Assembly: GCF_000701465.1 (NCBI RefSeq)
Contig: NZ_KL370783.1
Location: 102,602 to 166,601 of the forward strand
From: Paraoerskovia marina DSM 21750
GTDB taxonomy: Bacteria > Actinomycetota > Actinomycetes > Actinomycetales > Cellulomonadaceae
Length of the DNA stretch: 64,000 nt
Direction: 5' to 3'
Positions 1 to 8,959 of this stretch are shown in pieces. Within the stretch, counting starts at the first letter, position 1; every line of letters starts with the position of its first letter. Made by a program: the position numbers and the translations under genes. The notes beneath the pieces were generated by a model, which saw only the letters and a program-made list of their open reading frames with translations, did not search any database and had not been told where the DNA came from.

Positions 1-2
1 GA

Positions 3-596
3 CCTGACACCATCCTCGGGGGTGTCGAGTGGGACCCGATCGAGAACTGGTATGTGTGGCATGCCTCGGAGACGTCGACGGTCACGGATGCGCTCCGTGC
101 AGCGGCACCGACGGATGCGGCCGGCGAGACGCTGGTGCGCGCCGTCGTCGACGTCGACCACCAGTTGTCCCTGATCCCGCACACCGTCGCCGGCGCCGTC
201 TGGGTTCCGGACCCTACGACCGGCTCGGTGGGGATCTACGGACACCTCTCGATCCTGCCGGTTGATGGCCGACACCCACGAGCGCCGAAGCAGTACCGCC
301 GGGGGCTGATGAAGCGCCCGAAGGTCGGCCCAGACGGCATGCGGGTGACGAGCCGCCGAGCTTCCGTGTTCCCGCAAGGCGATGAGTACACGTACGTCCA
401 TCTTCTGGAGGCGCAGGTCGAGCCAGAACGGAACACGGTGTGGTCGACGATCACCAGCACGCTGTTCATGGAGAACACCATGGGTGTGATCGAGATTAGT
501 ACGCGGACGCCGCATACGGCCCTCGCCGAGCAGTATCCGTTCATCCACTCCGAGTTGAACAACTCGTTGATCCCCGTCGTTGGCCACCCGGCGTGA
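3..596 (+). CDS. hypothetical protein, 5'-truncated by the window edge
   Basis: I do not recognise a family. The reading frame is open from base 3 with no stop, so the gene very likely begins upstream; an internal GTG at 54 is the first possible start inside the window. The visible part (about 198 residues) has no signal peptide or membrane helix. Its last 40 residues (ISTRTPHTALAEQYPF region) resemble the same part of the next gene (ATFTTPHLPLRDAMTE region), which suggests the two are diverged tandem paralogs. The stop codon overlaps the GTG of the next gene (GTGA), so the two are probably translationally coupled. Confidence 0.7.
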   Translation, partial: PDTILGGVEWDPIENWYVWHASETSTVTDALRAAAPTDAAGETLVRAVVDVDHQLSLIPHTVAGAVWVPDPTTGSVGIYGHLSILPVDGRHPRAPKQYRRGLMKRPKVGPDGMRVTSRRASVFPQGDEYTYVHLLEAQVEPERNTVWSTITSTLFMENTMGVIEISTRTPHTALAEQYPFIHSELNNSLIPVVGHPA

Positions 597-1213
597 GTGC
601 GATGACGGAGAAGGTCGAGGAGGAGGGGAACGAAGAGGAGGAGTCCGCTTGGGTGTCGTCGAGTGCTCCCGGTGACCTCCGGGTGGCGTTGCCTGCGACC
701 TGGTGGGTCGTCCCGCTGACGGACTCAGCGGCGCGCTCACGGTCGGTCCGGGCCCTGGTCGAACGACAGGTGGGTCGTGCGGACGTGCAGGTCTCGCTGC
801 GCCACGAGCTGCGCCGAGAGCTCTCAGCCACGTTGGATGCCGCGCACCGCGAGGGCGGCCGCCTCTTCGCCACGTCGCTGATGGAGGTGGCCGGCAGACC
901 GGTCTCGGCGACGGTCACGACGTTCCGCCTCGGGCCAGAACGGACTCTGGACGGTCAGCGTCGCCGTGTGCGCATGCTCGGAGGCGAGGCGAGCGAGGCG
1001 ATCGGTCCGTACGGCACGGTCCTGCGGCAGGTTCGAGAGAGCAACGGACCGGACGTCTGGGGATGCACGGACCTGCGCCAGCTCGTCGTCGACTACTGGT
1101 TCGATCCCGACGACGGAGAGGGGCTCTTCCGCGCGACGTTCACCACCCCGCACCTCCCGCTGAGGGATGCGATGACCGAGCTGTTCGACACGATCGTCGC
1201 CGGGATCGGGTGA
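593..1213 (+). CDS. hypothetical protein, coupled to the preceding gene
   Basis: A soluble protein of about 206 residues of unknown function. It has an acidic N-terminus (residues 5-18), then a conserved-looking core with ALPATWWVVPL (about residues 34-44) and a C-terminal FTTPHLPLRDAMTELFDTI segment. The GTG at 593 overlaps the previous stop by four bases; an ATG three codons later at 602 is an alternative start. The protein looks like a companion of the upstream gene, and the pair may form a complex. Proteins of this general look occur near secretion loci in actinobacteria, but nothing in this window shows such a link. Confidence 0.7.
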   Translation: MSAMTEKVEEEGNEEEESAWVSSSAPGDLRVALPATWWVVPLTDSAARSRSVRALVERQVGRADVQVSLRHELRRELSATLDAAHREGGRLFATSLMEVAGRPVSATVTTFRLGPERTLDGQRRRVRMLGGEASEAIGPYGTVLRQVRESNGPDVWGCTDLRQLVVDYWFDPDDGEGLFRATFTTPHLPLRDAMTELFDTIVAGIG

Positions 1214-1311
1214 CGCGACGGGACGAACACCCGCATCGCGGGCAGCCGGACAGGGCGCCAGGCGCCACGATTTCGCTGTGACCCCGACCACACTTAGAGT
1301 GGCGCAATCGA

Positions 1312-1341
1312 TACAGTCGACCGCCACGACGCCGTGGCGGT
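1312..1341 (+). promoter_or_regulatory. -10 box and 5'-UTR stem-loop before the acyl-CoA ligase
   Basis: TACAGT at 1312-1317 fits the actinobacterial TANNNT -10 element. About 7 bases later the transcript would start and immediately form a perfect 9-bp hairpin (1320-1328 with 1333-1341, four-base loop). A strong GGAAGGA ribosome site follows at about 1344-1350. No good -35 element is visible. The hairpin may protect the 5' end or influence translation. Confidence 0.4.
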
Positions 1342-1356
1342 CAGGGAAGGACACCG

Positions 1357-2928
1357 ATGTCAAACCCGACCAACGCGACCGTCTCCGTCGCGGCCATCCT
1401 CGCCGAGTCCGCCACCCGGCACAGCGACCAGACCGCCCTGATCATGGGCGACCAGCGGATCACCTACGCGGATCTCTGGGACCAGACCCGTTCCTACGCC
1501 GGCGCGCTGCGCGCCCGCGGTGTCGGACCGGGGTCGAAGGTCGCGGTTCTTCTCCCCAACGTCCCCGACTTCGCACGCTGCTACTACGCGGTGCTCGCAC
1601 TCGGCGCGACCGTCGTCCCCGTCCACGCGCTGCTCAAGGGCGGCGAGATCCGCTACGTCCTCGAGGACTCGGGCGCCACGCTGCTCCTCGCCGGCGCACC
1701 GCTCCTCGAGGAGGCCGGCAAGGGTGCGCAGGCCGCGCAGGTCCCGGTCCTCAGCCTGCTCGTACCCGACGAGATGGTCGACCAGGTGCCGGTCCCCCGC
1801 CTGGAGGACGAGGCGTCGTCGGCCACCCCGATCGACACGTACGTACCCCAGGCGCCGGACGACGTCGCGACGATCCTCTACACGTCCGGCACCACGGGCG
1901 AGCCGAAGGGCGCGATGGGTTGCCACCTCGCGCTCGTCGAGCAGGTCAACACGCTGCTCTTCGACGCGATCCCGATGAAGTCGAGCGACGTGATCCTCGG
2001 GTGTCTGCCGTTCTTCCACACGTTCGGCCAGACGTGCGCGCTCAACGCGGCGTTCCGCGCGGGCGCCTCGGTGGTGCTGCTCCCGCGGTTCGACGCCGAC
2101 AACGCGCTGAGCCTCATGAACGCCCACGGGGTGACGATCCTGATGGGCGTGCCGACGATGCACATCGCCATCACGCAGGCGGCGGCGAAGAACCCGGAGC
2201 GACCACCGCTGCGGTTCGGCGTCTCGGGCGGCGCGGCTCTCCCCGTCGCGGTGCTCGAAAAGTTCTCCGAGACGTTCGGTGCCGACATCCACGAGGGATA
2301 CGGGCTGACGGAGACCAGCCCGGTGGCGACGTTCAACCACTTCGGCCAGCCGATCCGCCCCGGCACGGTGGGCCAGCCCATCTGGGGCGTCGACGTCGAG
2401 GTCGCCGACCCGCTGATCCGCGACAGCATCGAGCTGCTCCCCCACGGTGAGCTCGGCGAGCTGGTCATCCGGGGGCACAACCTGTTCTCCGGCTACCTCA
2501 ACCGCCCCGACGCGACCGCGGAGGCCGTCGTCGACGGCTGGTTCCGCTCGGGCGACCTGGGCACCAAGGAGGCCGACGGCTTCATCACGATCGTGGACCG
2601 CACCAAGGACATGATCATCCGCGGCGGCTACAACGTGTACCCGCGGGAGGTCGAGGAGGTGCTGATGCGGCACCCGGCGGTCAACATGGCGGCGGTGTTC
2701 GGTCTCGAGCACGAGACGCACGGGCAGGAGGTCGCGGCCGCCGTCGTGCTGGCCGACGGCGCGGACCCGGTCACGGGCGAGGAGATCGTGGCGTGGACCA
2801 AGGAGCAGATCGCCGGGTACAAGTACCCGCGCACGGTGCAGGTGCTCGACACCCTGCCGCTGGGACCGAGCGGCAAGATCCTCAAGCGTGAGCTGGTGCG
2901 CCGGCTGGAGGAGTCCGGGACGCGCTGA
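1357..2928 (+). CDS. long-chain fatty-acid--CoA ligase (AMP-forming)
   Basis: A 523-residue adenylate-forming enzyme that would activate a carboxylic acid, most likely a long-chain fatty acid, with ATP and then CoA. The P-loop-like YTSGTTGEPKG motif lies at about 176-186, the GYGLTETSP motif at about 315-323, the GWFRSGDLG hinge region at about 395, and the C-terminal PSGKILKREL with the catalytic lysine at about 505-514. Length is normal for the family. The start follows a clear GGAAGGA site. It stands alone, with its own promoter, and ends in a strong shared terminator. Exact chain-length preference cannot be read from the sequence. Confidence 0.9.
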   Translation: MSNPTNATVSVAAILAESATRHSDQTALIMGDQRITYADLWDQTRSYAGALRARGVGPGSKVAVLLPNVPDFARCYYAVLALGATVVPVHALLKGGEIRYVLEDSGATLLLAGAPLLEEAGKGAQAAQVPVLSLLVPDEMVDQVPVPRLEDEASSATPIDTYVPQAPDDVATILYTSGTTGEPKGAMGCHLALVEQVNTLLFDAIPMKSSDVILGCLPFFHTFGQTCALNAAFRAGASVVLLPRFDADNALSLMNAHGVTILMGVPTMHIAITQAAAKNPERPPLRFGVSGGAALPVAVLEKFSETFGADIHEGYGLTETSPVATFNHFGQPIRPGTVGQPIWGVDVEVADPLIRDSIELLPHGELGELVIRGHNLFSGYLNRPDATAEAVVDGWFRSGDLGTKEADGFITIVDRTKDMIIRGGYNVYPREVEEVLMRHPAVNMAAVFGLEHETHGQEVAAAVVLADGADPVTGEEIVAWTKEQIAGYKYPRTVQVLDTLPLGPSGKILKRELVRRLEESGTR

Positions 2929-2942
2929 CCCGGCATGACGCA

Positions 2943-2977
2943 GAGGGCCGCGGGACCGTCACGGTCTCGCGGCCCTC
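2943..2977. terminator. bidirectional terminator hairpin
   Basis: A 16-bp stem (2943-2958 with 2962-2977, one G-T pair, three-base loop) lies between the convergent acyl-CoA ligase and esterase genes and can serve both. Confidence 0.75.
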
Positions 2978-2989
2978 GGTGCGTCCGCC

Positions 2990-3967
2990 TCAGGCGAGAC
3001 CGAAGAACTCCACGATCGCTGCGGGGGCGTCCCAGTCGCTCGTGGAGCCGAGCGCGCGGATGGCGCGGGCGTTCGGGTTCGGGACGGTGTGGCCGCCGCC
3101 GTCGACGGTGTCGAGGACGACGGGCGCGTCACCGGTCCAGGCCAGCTCGGTGACGTCGTCGGACACCGCGGTCTCCGTCGGCCCCGTCGCGCCGTTGAGG
3201 CCGGCCCAGTACGCGGCGCCGTCGACGGCGGACATCGCCTCGCCCGCGTCTCCGCCTCCGGCGCGGATGGTGCCGCCCTCGTAGGGGTTGACACCGTCGT
3301 CCGTGCCCGTGACGAACATGGCCGGGACGGGCCCGCTCGGTCCCGCGCAGTCCCAGTTGTCCTCGACGGGCATCGTGGCGGCGACGGTCGCGACGCCGGC
3401 GACGGCATCAGGTGCCTCCGCCGCCATCCGCATCGCCATGTGCCCACCGTTGGAGTACCCGCCGACGTAGACCTGGTCCGTGTCGATGCCGTGCTCCGCG
3501 GCCATCTGGTCGATCAGAGCGAGGGTGAACGCGACGTCGTCGACGTCCTCCGTCTGGGACGGGTAGTCGCCCTCGGCGCGGCAGTCGTTGAAGGTGTTCT
3601 CGTAGCCCTCGGGGTAGGCGACCGCGAACCCGTCCTCGACGGCAAGCTCCTCGAAGCGGTATCCCGTGGACTCGCGGGCACCGGCGGCGTCCTCGCCGCT
3701 TCCTGAGTACCAGATCACGAGCGGTGCACCGTCCGGGAGGTTGTCGGGCGTCACCGCGAGGTAGTCACGAGCGGTGCCGTCCACGGCCACGCTGCCCGAG
3801 CCGACGTCCGCGGCGAGGTCGGGCTCGTCCACCGACGGCGTCCACAGGAACCAGAACGCCGCGCCCGCCACCAGGACGATCAGCACGGCCAGCACCCCGA
3901 GGATCCAGGTCCAGATCCGTCGTGCTCGGCTGCGAGTCCTGACCGACGCGTCCGCTTCGTTGCTCAT
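2990..3967 (-). CDS. membrane-anchored PHB-depolymerase/feruloyl-esterase-like hydrolase
   Basis: A 325-residue alpha/beta hydrolase of the esterase-PHB family (LpqC-like). An N-terminal membrane helix (residues 19-42) after a basic stretch would anchor it with the catalytic domain outside. Visible catalytic residues are Ser172 in GGYSNGGH, Asp223 or Asp224 in GTDDG, and His293 in DGGGHT. Two cysteines in the first half (FNDC, NWDC) may form a disulfide. I chose the ATG at 3967 because an AGGAGA site sits in front of it; an upstream in-frame ATG at 4009 lacks one. A role in cleaving polyester or plant-wall ester bonds is inferred from the family only. Confidence 0.8.
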   Translation of the reverse strand: MSNEADASVRTRSRARRIWTWILGVLAVLIVLVAGAAFWFLWTPSVDEPDLAADVGSGSVAVDGTARDYLAVTPDNLPDGAPLVIWYSGSGEDAAGARESTGYRFEELAVEDGFAVAYPEGYENTFNDCRAEGDYPSQTEDVDDVAFTLALIDQMAAEHGIDTDQVYVGGYSNGGHMAMRMAAEAPDAVAGVATVAATMPVEDNWDCAGPSGPVPAMFVTGTDDGVNPYEGGTIRAGGGDAGEAMSAVDGAAYWAGLNGATGPTETAVSDDVTELAWTGDAPVVLDTVDGGGHTVPNPNARAIRALGSTSDWDAPAAIVEFFGLA

Positions 3968-4179
3968 CTCGTCTCCTTCTCGCGAGCGAGGGACAGTTCC
4001 CGTCGCCATCGAAAACAGAATAGTGCTCGGTAATCGACCGCGGACCGGACCTTCCGGGCATTCGACGCCGTGTGAGAAATCCCCGTGACCTAATCGTTGC
4101 GATTCGGTATCAGATACTTCCCTTCCCGATGCGACAGCGTCTCGCTACTGTCAGCCACGGCTTCGCTCCAGCTCTGCGC

Positions 4180-4197
4180 CTCACCCGTCCGGGTGAG
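4180..4197. promoter_or_regulatory. perfect dyad CTCACCCG-TC-CGGGTGAG in a 277-bp divergent region
   Basis: An 8-bp perfect inverted repeat with a two-base spacer, 47 bp before the start of the heptad-repeat protein. It has the shape of a TetR-type operator, but could also form an RNA hairpin. No matching regulator is nearby. The rest of the region between 3968 and 4244 shows no convincing -35/-10 pair and no gene. Confidence 0.4.
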
Positions 4198-4244
4198 ATC
4201 GAGAACCGCCACGTGCAACGGTGCACGTCGCGAGAGAGGACATC

Positions 4245-6476
4245 ATGTCCACGCACCTCCTGCGGGAACCCCGCACGCCCTGGGCCGTCAGCGCCGTCGC
4301 GCTCGCCCTCCTGACCCTGATCGTCCTCGGACTCGTCGCCTACCTGTTGGTCTTCAACGGCAAGGTGTCCGACGGCGCGACCCGGCTCGAAGACGGCGCC
4401 GCCCAGGTCAGTACCGGGTCCGGCACCCTGGCCGACGGCGCCGGAACCGCCGGGGACGGCGCGTCCGACCTGTCGGCCGGCGCCGAGCAGGTCTCCGCCG
4501 GTGCGCACGAGCTCGCCGCCGGCACCACGACCCTCAGCACCGGGACCGCACGCCTCGCCGACGGCGCACAAACCGCAGCAGACGGCTCGGTCGACCTGCG
4601 AGACGGCGCGCTGAAGCTCCTCGACGGGACGGCCACCGCCCGCACGGGCGCGGGCGACCTGGCGACGGGGGCACAGGACGCAGCGGCGGGCGCCGGGCGC
4701 CTGAGCGCCGGGAGCGTCACGGCGAGCGAGGGCGCCGCAGCCCTCGCCGACGGCGCGGGCGACCTGCGTGACGGCGCAGCCACGGCCGCGGGCGGTGCGC
4801 TCAGCCTGGCCGACGGGACGTCCCAGGTCCGGACCGGCGGAGAATCCCTCGCCGACGGGGCCTCCGACCTCGCGGACGGCGCCGCGGACCTCGACGACGG
4901 AGCTGTCACCCTGGCCACCGGGCTGACCTCGCTGAGCACGGGAGCCGGGGACCTCCTCACGGGCGCGACCGGGCTCAAGGACGGGGCGACGCTCCTCGCC
5001 GACGGTGCTGCACAGGCTCGGGACGGCGCAGCACAGCTCTCCGACGGCGCGGCCGACCTCTCGACAGGGGTACAGCAGGTCGCCGACGGAGCCGCCGACC
5101 TCGCGGCCGGTGCGCAGAAGGCCCTCGACGAGGGTGCAGCACCGCTCGCCGCGGGAGCCGCGGACGTCGCCACGGGCGCCGACACCGCGGCCACCGGCGC
5201 GCAGAACCTCGCAGCCGGGACCGCGCAGCTCTCGGCGGGTCTGAACGACCCCTCGGCCGGTGCAGCACGCGGGGCGGCCACCGTCTCCGGAGGCGTGGCA
5301 CAGCTCGCGACAGCCCTGGCCAACCTCGAGGCCGCCCTCGGCACCAGCGGCGAGATCGACCCCGCCACGCTCGCGGCCGTCCGCGCCGGCATCGCCGAGG
5401 CACGCACGAGCTCCGACACCCTCGCAGCAGGAGCCACCAACCTCAGCGGTGGCATCCAGAACCTGGCCTCAGGTGCGAAGTCCGCGAACGACGGCGCCCA
5501 GGCGCTCGCGACCGGCACCGCCGATCTCCGGGACGGGACCGCGAAGGTCGCCGCGGGTGCCGAGCAGCTGCGTGTGGGCCTCGCCGGCGACGCGGGCAAG
5601 AACGTCGCGGGGCTCGTCCCCGGGGCCCAGCAGCTCTCTGCAGGCGCCGCTGCGGCGTCGACCGGCGCGCGGGATCTCGCAATCGGTGCCGAGAACCTCG
5701 CGGACGGGACCTCGAACGTCGCCGACGGCGCGGTGGGCGTCCGGGGCGGATCGGCCCAGCTCGCGGACGGCGCGGGCAAGGTCGCGAACGGCGCGACCTC
5801 CGCGGCCGAGGGCGGTGTGACGCTCGCCGACGGGACGACGGCCATCGCCGAGGGCGCGAGTGCTGTGGCCGGCGGAGCCGGTGACCTTGCGGACGGTCTC
5901 GTCACGCTGGACGACGGCGCGGTGCTCCTCTCGGACGGCGTGCTCCAGGTCGCCGGGGGGTCGGTGACGCTCGCAGACAAGTCCGGCGAGCTCGCGGCAG
6001 GCGTGCAGCAGGTATCGACCGGCGCCGGCGACCTGGCCGACGGCAACTCACGCCTGGCCGACGGCGCCCAGCGCCTGAGCACGGGCACGGTGGAGCTCAA
6101 CGACGGCGCGGACGCCCTGGCGGTCGGCGCCGGCGACCTCCGCGACGGTCTGGCCACGCTGCTCGAGGGCAGCGCGGACCTCGACGAGGGCGCCGGTGAT
6201 CTCGAGGAGGGCGCGACGACGCTCGCCGCGGGGACGGACGACCTCTCCACCGGGGCGTCCGAGCTGGCCGACGGTGGTGGCCAGATCGCGACGGGCGCCT
6301 CGGACCTGAACGACGGCGTCGTCCAGGTCGCGGCCGGCACCACCGACCTGCGGACGCAGGTCGACGAGGCTCCGGTCGTCCCCGTCGCCTGGAGCGCGAT
6401 CCTGATCGCCCTCCTCGCCGCCGCAGCAGGTGCGGTGGCCATCGGACTGGGGGTCCGGAGCCGCTACACGGCCTGA
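4245..6476 (+). CDS. X-X-X-Leu-X-X-Gly heptad-repeat membrane protein (YhgE/Pip-like stalk)
   Basis: A 743-residue protein made almost entirely of seven-residue repeats of the type L-x-x-G-A-x-x (for example LADGAGD, LSTGTAR), about 90 copies between residues 38 and 710. One membrane helix lies at the N-terminus (about 14-36) and another at the C-terminus (about 713-736), so the repeat region should form a long helical rod outside the cell, held at both ends. A non-repeat break sits at about residues 345-405. YhgE/Pip proteins carry such repeats beside a six-helix permease domain; here only the stalk and two helices are present. The start ATG at 4245 follows GAGAGAGG; an upstream GTG at 4221 is less likely. 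Role unknown: phage receptor, cell-envelope spacer or secretion partner are possible. Confidence 0.75.
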   Translation: MSTHLLREPRTPWAVSAVALALLTLIVLGLVAYLLVFNGKVSDGATRLEDGAAQVSTGSGTLADGAGTAGDGASDLSAGAEQVSAGAHELAAGTTTLSTGTARLADGAQTAADGSVDLRDGALKLLDGTATARTGAGDLATGAQDAAAGAGRLSAGSVTASEGAAALADGAGDLRDGAATAAGGALSLADGTSQVRTGGESLADGASDLADGAADLDDGAVTLATGLTSLSTGAGDLLTGATGLKDGATLLADGAAQARDGAAQLSDGAADLSTGVQQVADGAADLAAGAQKALDEGAAPLAAGAADVATGADTAATGAQNLAAGTAQLSAGLNDPSAGAARGAATVSGGVAQLATALANLEAALGTSGEIDPATLAAVRAGIAEARTSSDTLAAGATNLSGGIQNLASGAKSANDGAQALATGTADLRDGTAKVAAGAEQLRVGLAGDAGKNVAGLVPGAQQLSAGAAAASTGARDLAIGAENLADGTSNVADGAVGVRGGSAQLADGAGKVANGATSAAEGGVTLADGTTAIAEGASAVAGGAGDLADGLVTLDDGAVLLSDGVLQVAGGSVTLADKSGELAAGVQQVSTGAGDLADGNSRLADGAQRLSTGTVELNDGADALAVGAGDLRDGLATLLEGSADLDEGAGDLEEGATTLAAGTDDLSTGASELADGGGQIATGASDLNDGVVQVAAGTTDLRTQVDEAPVVPVAWSAILIALLAAAAGAVAIGLGVRSRYTA

Positions 6477-6517
6477 CCCTCTCGGGGCGTGTCATCGGCG
6501 ACCACGCTCCCGCACCC

Positions 6518-6554
6518 GATCGGGGGCGGCCCACACCCCGGGCCGCCCCCGATC
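6518..6554. terminator. terminator hairpin after the heptad protein
   Basis: A perfect 15-bp stem (6518-6532 with 6540-6554, seven-base loop), 41 bases after the stop. No clear U tract follows, as is usual in high-GC actinobacteria. Confidence 0.7.
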
Positions 6555-6664
6555 TTGCTGTCCGGCCGCCGCCGCCCTGTCCACAGGACGGTGAGGGCCG
6601 TCGCCGTCCACAGTCCGTTCCCGTTCTCGCGTGCAATGTCGGCGGAGACCGCGAGAGTGGTCCC

Positions 6665-7237
6665 ATGACACCGACCTCAGCCCGCTGCTTCGGCGACGGC
6701 GACGACCTGTACGCCGCGTACCACGACGAGGAATGGGGTGTCCCCGTGCACGGAGACACCGCACTGCTCGAGCGGTTCGCGCTCGAGGGCTTCCAGTCGG
6801 GGCTCTCGTGGCTCACCGTCCTGCGCAAGAGGCCGGCGTTCCGCGAGGTCTTCGACGGGTTCGACCCCGAGGCGGTCTCGCGGTTCACCGACGACGACGT
6901 CGCGCGCCTTCTCGGCGACGCCCGGATCATCCGGAACCGCGCCAAGATCGAGGCGACGATCGCCAACTCCCGCGCCGTCGTCGCGCTGCACGAGGCGGAC
7001 GAGTCGCTCGACGAGCTGGTCTGGTCCTTCGCCCCCGAGGCCCGCGCCGAGCCGGACCGGCCACGAACCTGGCACGAGGTCCCCGCGACGTCGGATGCGT
7101 CGAAGGCGCTCGCCAAGGAGCTGAAGCGACGGGGGTTCCGGTTCGTCGGGCCGACCACCGCCTACGCGGCGATGCAGGCGTGCGGTCTCGTCGACGACCA
7201 TCTCGCGGCCTGCCCCGTCGTCCTCGCGCGGCGCTGA
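6665..7237 (+). CDS. tag: DNA-3-methyladenine glycosylase I
   Basis: A 190-residue base-excision repair enzyme that removes 3-methyladenine from alkylated DNA. The zinc ligands known from E. coli Tag (Cys4, His17, His175, Cys179) appear here as Cys8, His20, His179 and Cys183, with the signature YHDEEWG at 19-25. Length matches the family (187 in E. coli). The gene stands alone. Six bases before the ATG is GAGAGT, which nearly fits a -10 box, so the mRNA may be leaderless. Confidence 0.93.
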   Translation: MTPTSARCFGDGDDLYAAYHDEEWGVPVHGDTALLERFALEGFQSGLSWLTVLRKRPAFREVFDGFDPEAVSRFTDDDVARLLGDARIIRNRAKIEATIANSRAVVALHEADESLDELVWSFAPEARAEPDRPRTWHEVPATSDASKALAKELKRRGFRFVGPTTAYAAMQACGLVDDHLAACPVVLARR

Positions 7238-7294
7238 CCAGCACGACCGCCGCGCTGGCGTCCAGCAGGTGAGACGAGGTGCGACGATAGGGGC

Positions 7295-8959
7295 ATGTCC
7301 GCCTACGTCAGCGCTCTCGACCTCTTCTCGATCGGCATCGGGCCGTCGAGCTCGCACACCGTCGGCCCCATGCGTGCCGCCGCGCACTTCGCCGGAGAGC
7401 TCCAGCGGAGCGCCCGCGACGGGCGCGGTCCCACCGGCGGCGGGACCGGCGCCCCGACGCACCTCTCCGTGGTGCTGTGCGGGTCGCTCGGCGCCACCGG
7501 TATCGGCCACGGCACCCCCGACGCCGTCGTCGCGGGCCTGCGGGGTCAGATCGCCGAGACCTGTGACCCCGACGCGATCCCCGACGGGTGGGAGAAGCTC
7601 GGCGACGGCAGTCCGGTCGTGATCGGTCGGGGGCTCGACGCAGACACCGCGGGCGAGGACGAAGGCGAAGACCTCGACGAGGAACCGCTCGTCATCACCG
7701 TCGCGACCGCCGACATCCGGCTCGCGCCGCTGACGCGCCTGCCCGGGCACCCCAACGGCATGCGGTTCACGGCCACCGACGACGCGGGCGACGTCGTCGT
7801 CGAGCGGGTCTACTACTCGATCGGCGGCGGGTTCGTGCTCAGCGAGGAGGAGCTCGCCGAAGCAGAGGAGGCCGAGAAGCGGCAGCGTGCCGCCGAGGCC
7901 GTCGAGACCACGCCGGTCGAGCCCGTCGAGACCACGCCGGTCGAAACCGTCTCGTCAGGCTCGACGAACAAAACGACCGTCTCGACAGGCTCGACGAACA
8001 AAACGACCGTCTCGGCAGGCTCGACGAACGAACCAGCCGTCTCGACGCCGGTCGAGCCTGTCGAGACCGTCCCCTACCCCGTCCTCAACGCCGCCCAGCT
8101 GCTCGCCGCCGCCGACCGGACCGGCCTCTCGATCGCCGAGGTCGCCTGGGCCAACGAGACGGCGCTCCGCCCCGAGGCCGAGGTGACCGCGGCACTGGAC
8201 GACATCTGGCAGACGATGTCGGACTGCGTCGACCACGGTCTAGAGCGGCACGGGACGCTGCCCGGCCGGATGAAGGTCCGCCGTCGTGCGCGGTCTCAGC
8301 GCGAGAAGCTCGAGGTGATGGACGCCGCGGGCGCCGAGACCACGATCGAGTGGCTGCAGGCCTATGCGATGGCGGTCAACGAGGAGAACGCCTCGGGCCA
8401 GCGCGTCGTCACGGCGCCGACCAACGGTGCCGCCGGCATCATCCCGGCCGTGGGGCGGCACTTCCTGCGCACCCACCCCGAGCTCCAGGGTGACGACGAG
8501 GCCACGGCCGCCGAGCGCCGTCGGACGATGCGGACGTACCTGCTCACCGCGGCCGCGATCGGCGCGCTCTACAAGCGCAACGCCTCGATCTCCGGCGCCG
8601 AGGCGGGCTGCCAGGGCGAGGTGGGCTCGGCCTGCTCGATGGCGGCCGGCGCGATCTGCGCCCTGCTCGGCGGCACGCCCGCGCAGGTGGAGAACGCCGC
8701 GGAGATCGCGATGGAGCACAACCTGGGGCTGACGTGCGACCCGGTCGGCGGGCTCGTGCAGGTACCGTGCATCGAGCGCAACGCGATCGCGGCGTGCACG
8801 GCGGTCTCGGCGGCGCGGATGGCGCTGCAGGGGGACGGTTCGCACGTGGTCTCGCTCGACACGGTCATCGAGACGATGCGCCAGACCGGCCTCGACATGT
8901 CGACCAAGTACAAGGAGACGTCGGAGGGCGGTCTCGCGGTCAACGTCATCGAGTGCTGA
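7295..8959 (+). CDS. sdaA: L-serine ammonia-lyase (iron-sulfur type) with an in-frame repeat insertion
   Basis: Deaminates L-serine to pyruvate and ammonia. The N-terminal beta domain starts with [17 protein letters not shown]; the C-terminal alpha domain holds the iron-sulfur cysteines in [14 protein letters not shown] and in [12 protein letters not shown]. Bacterial one-chain enzymes are about 455-465 residues; this one is 554. The excess is mainly residues 206-260, a low-complexity [12 protein letters not shown]... and three tandem 10-residue units ([10 protein letters not shown] type) placed near the junction between the two domains. This is the same palindromic DNA repeat found elsewhere in the window. 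The frame stays open across it, so the protein is probably functional. GACGAT lies six bases before the ATG, suggesting a leaderless start. Confidence 0.92.
   Translation: MSAYVSALDLFSIGIGPSSSHTVGPMRAAAHFAGELQRSARDGRGPTGGGTGAPTHLSVVLCGSLGATGIGHGTPDAVVAGLRGQIAETCDPDAIPDGWEKLGDGSPVVIGRGLDADTAGEDEGEDLDEEPLVITVATADIRLAPLTRLPGHPNGMRFTATDDAGDVVVERVYYSIGGGFVLSEEELAEAEEAEKRQRAAEAVETTPVEPVETTPVETVSSGSTNKTTVSTGSTNKTTVSAGSTNEPAVSTPVEPVETVPYPVLNAAQLLAAADRTGLSIAEVAWANETALRPEAEVTAALDDIWQTMSDCVDHGLERHGTLPGRMKVRRRARSQREKLEVMDAAGAETTIEWLQAYAMAVNEENASGQRVVTAPTNGAAGIIPAVGRHFLRTHPELQGDDEATAAERRRTMRTYLLTAAAIGALYKRNASISGAEAGCQGEVGSACSMAAGAICALLGGTPAQVENAAEIAMEHNLGLTCDPVGGLVQVPCIERNAIAACTAVSAARMALQGDGSHVVSLDTVIETMRQTGLDMSTKYKETSEGGLAVNVIEC
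7911..8071. repeat. palindromic GTCTCGACAGGCTCGAC-type repeats inside sdaA
   Basis: Copies in the VEPVE orientation lie at about 7914-7933 and 8048-8069, and three tandem 30-bp units in the VSTGST orientation run from 7946 to about 8036. The outer copies are inverted relative to the inner three. All copies are in the same codon phase. Confidence 0.85.

Noticed and set aside
4340-6442. Antisense open frame of 700 codons across the heptad-repeat gene
   Set aside because: It is a reverse-strand image of the repeat (Ala/Pro/Ser-rich), and the plus-strand frame has the known heptad pattern and membrane helices.
7946-8040. Short regularly spaced repeats that might look like a CRISPR array
   Set aside because: Only three units, the whole 30-bp period is repeated with no unique spacers, and they are in frame within sdaA.
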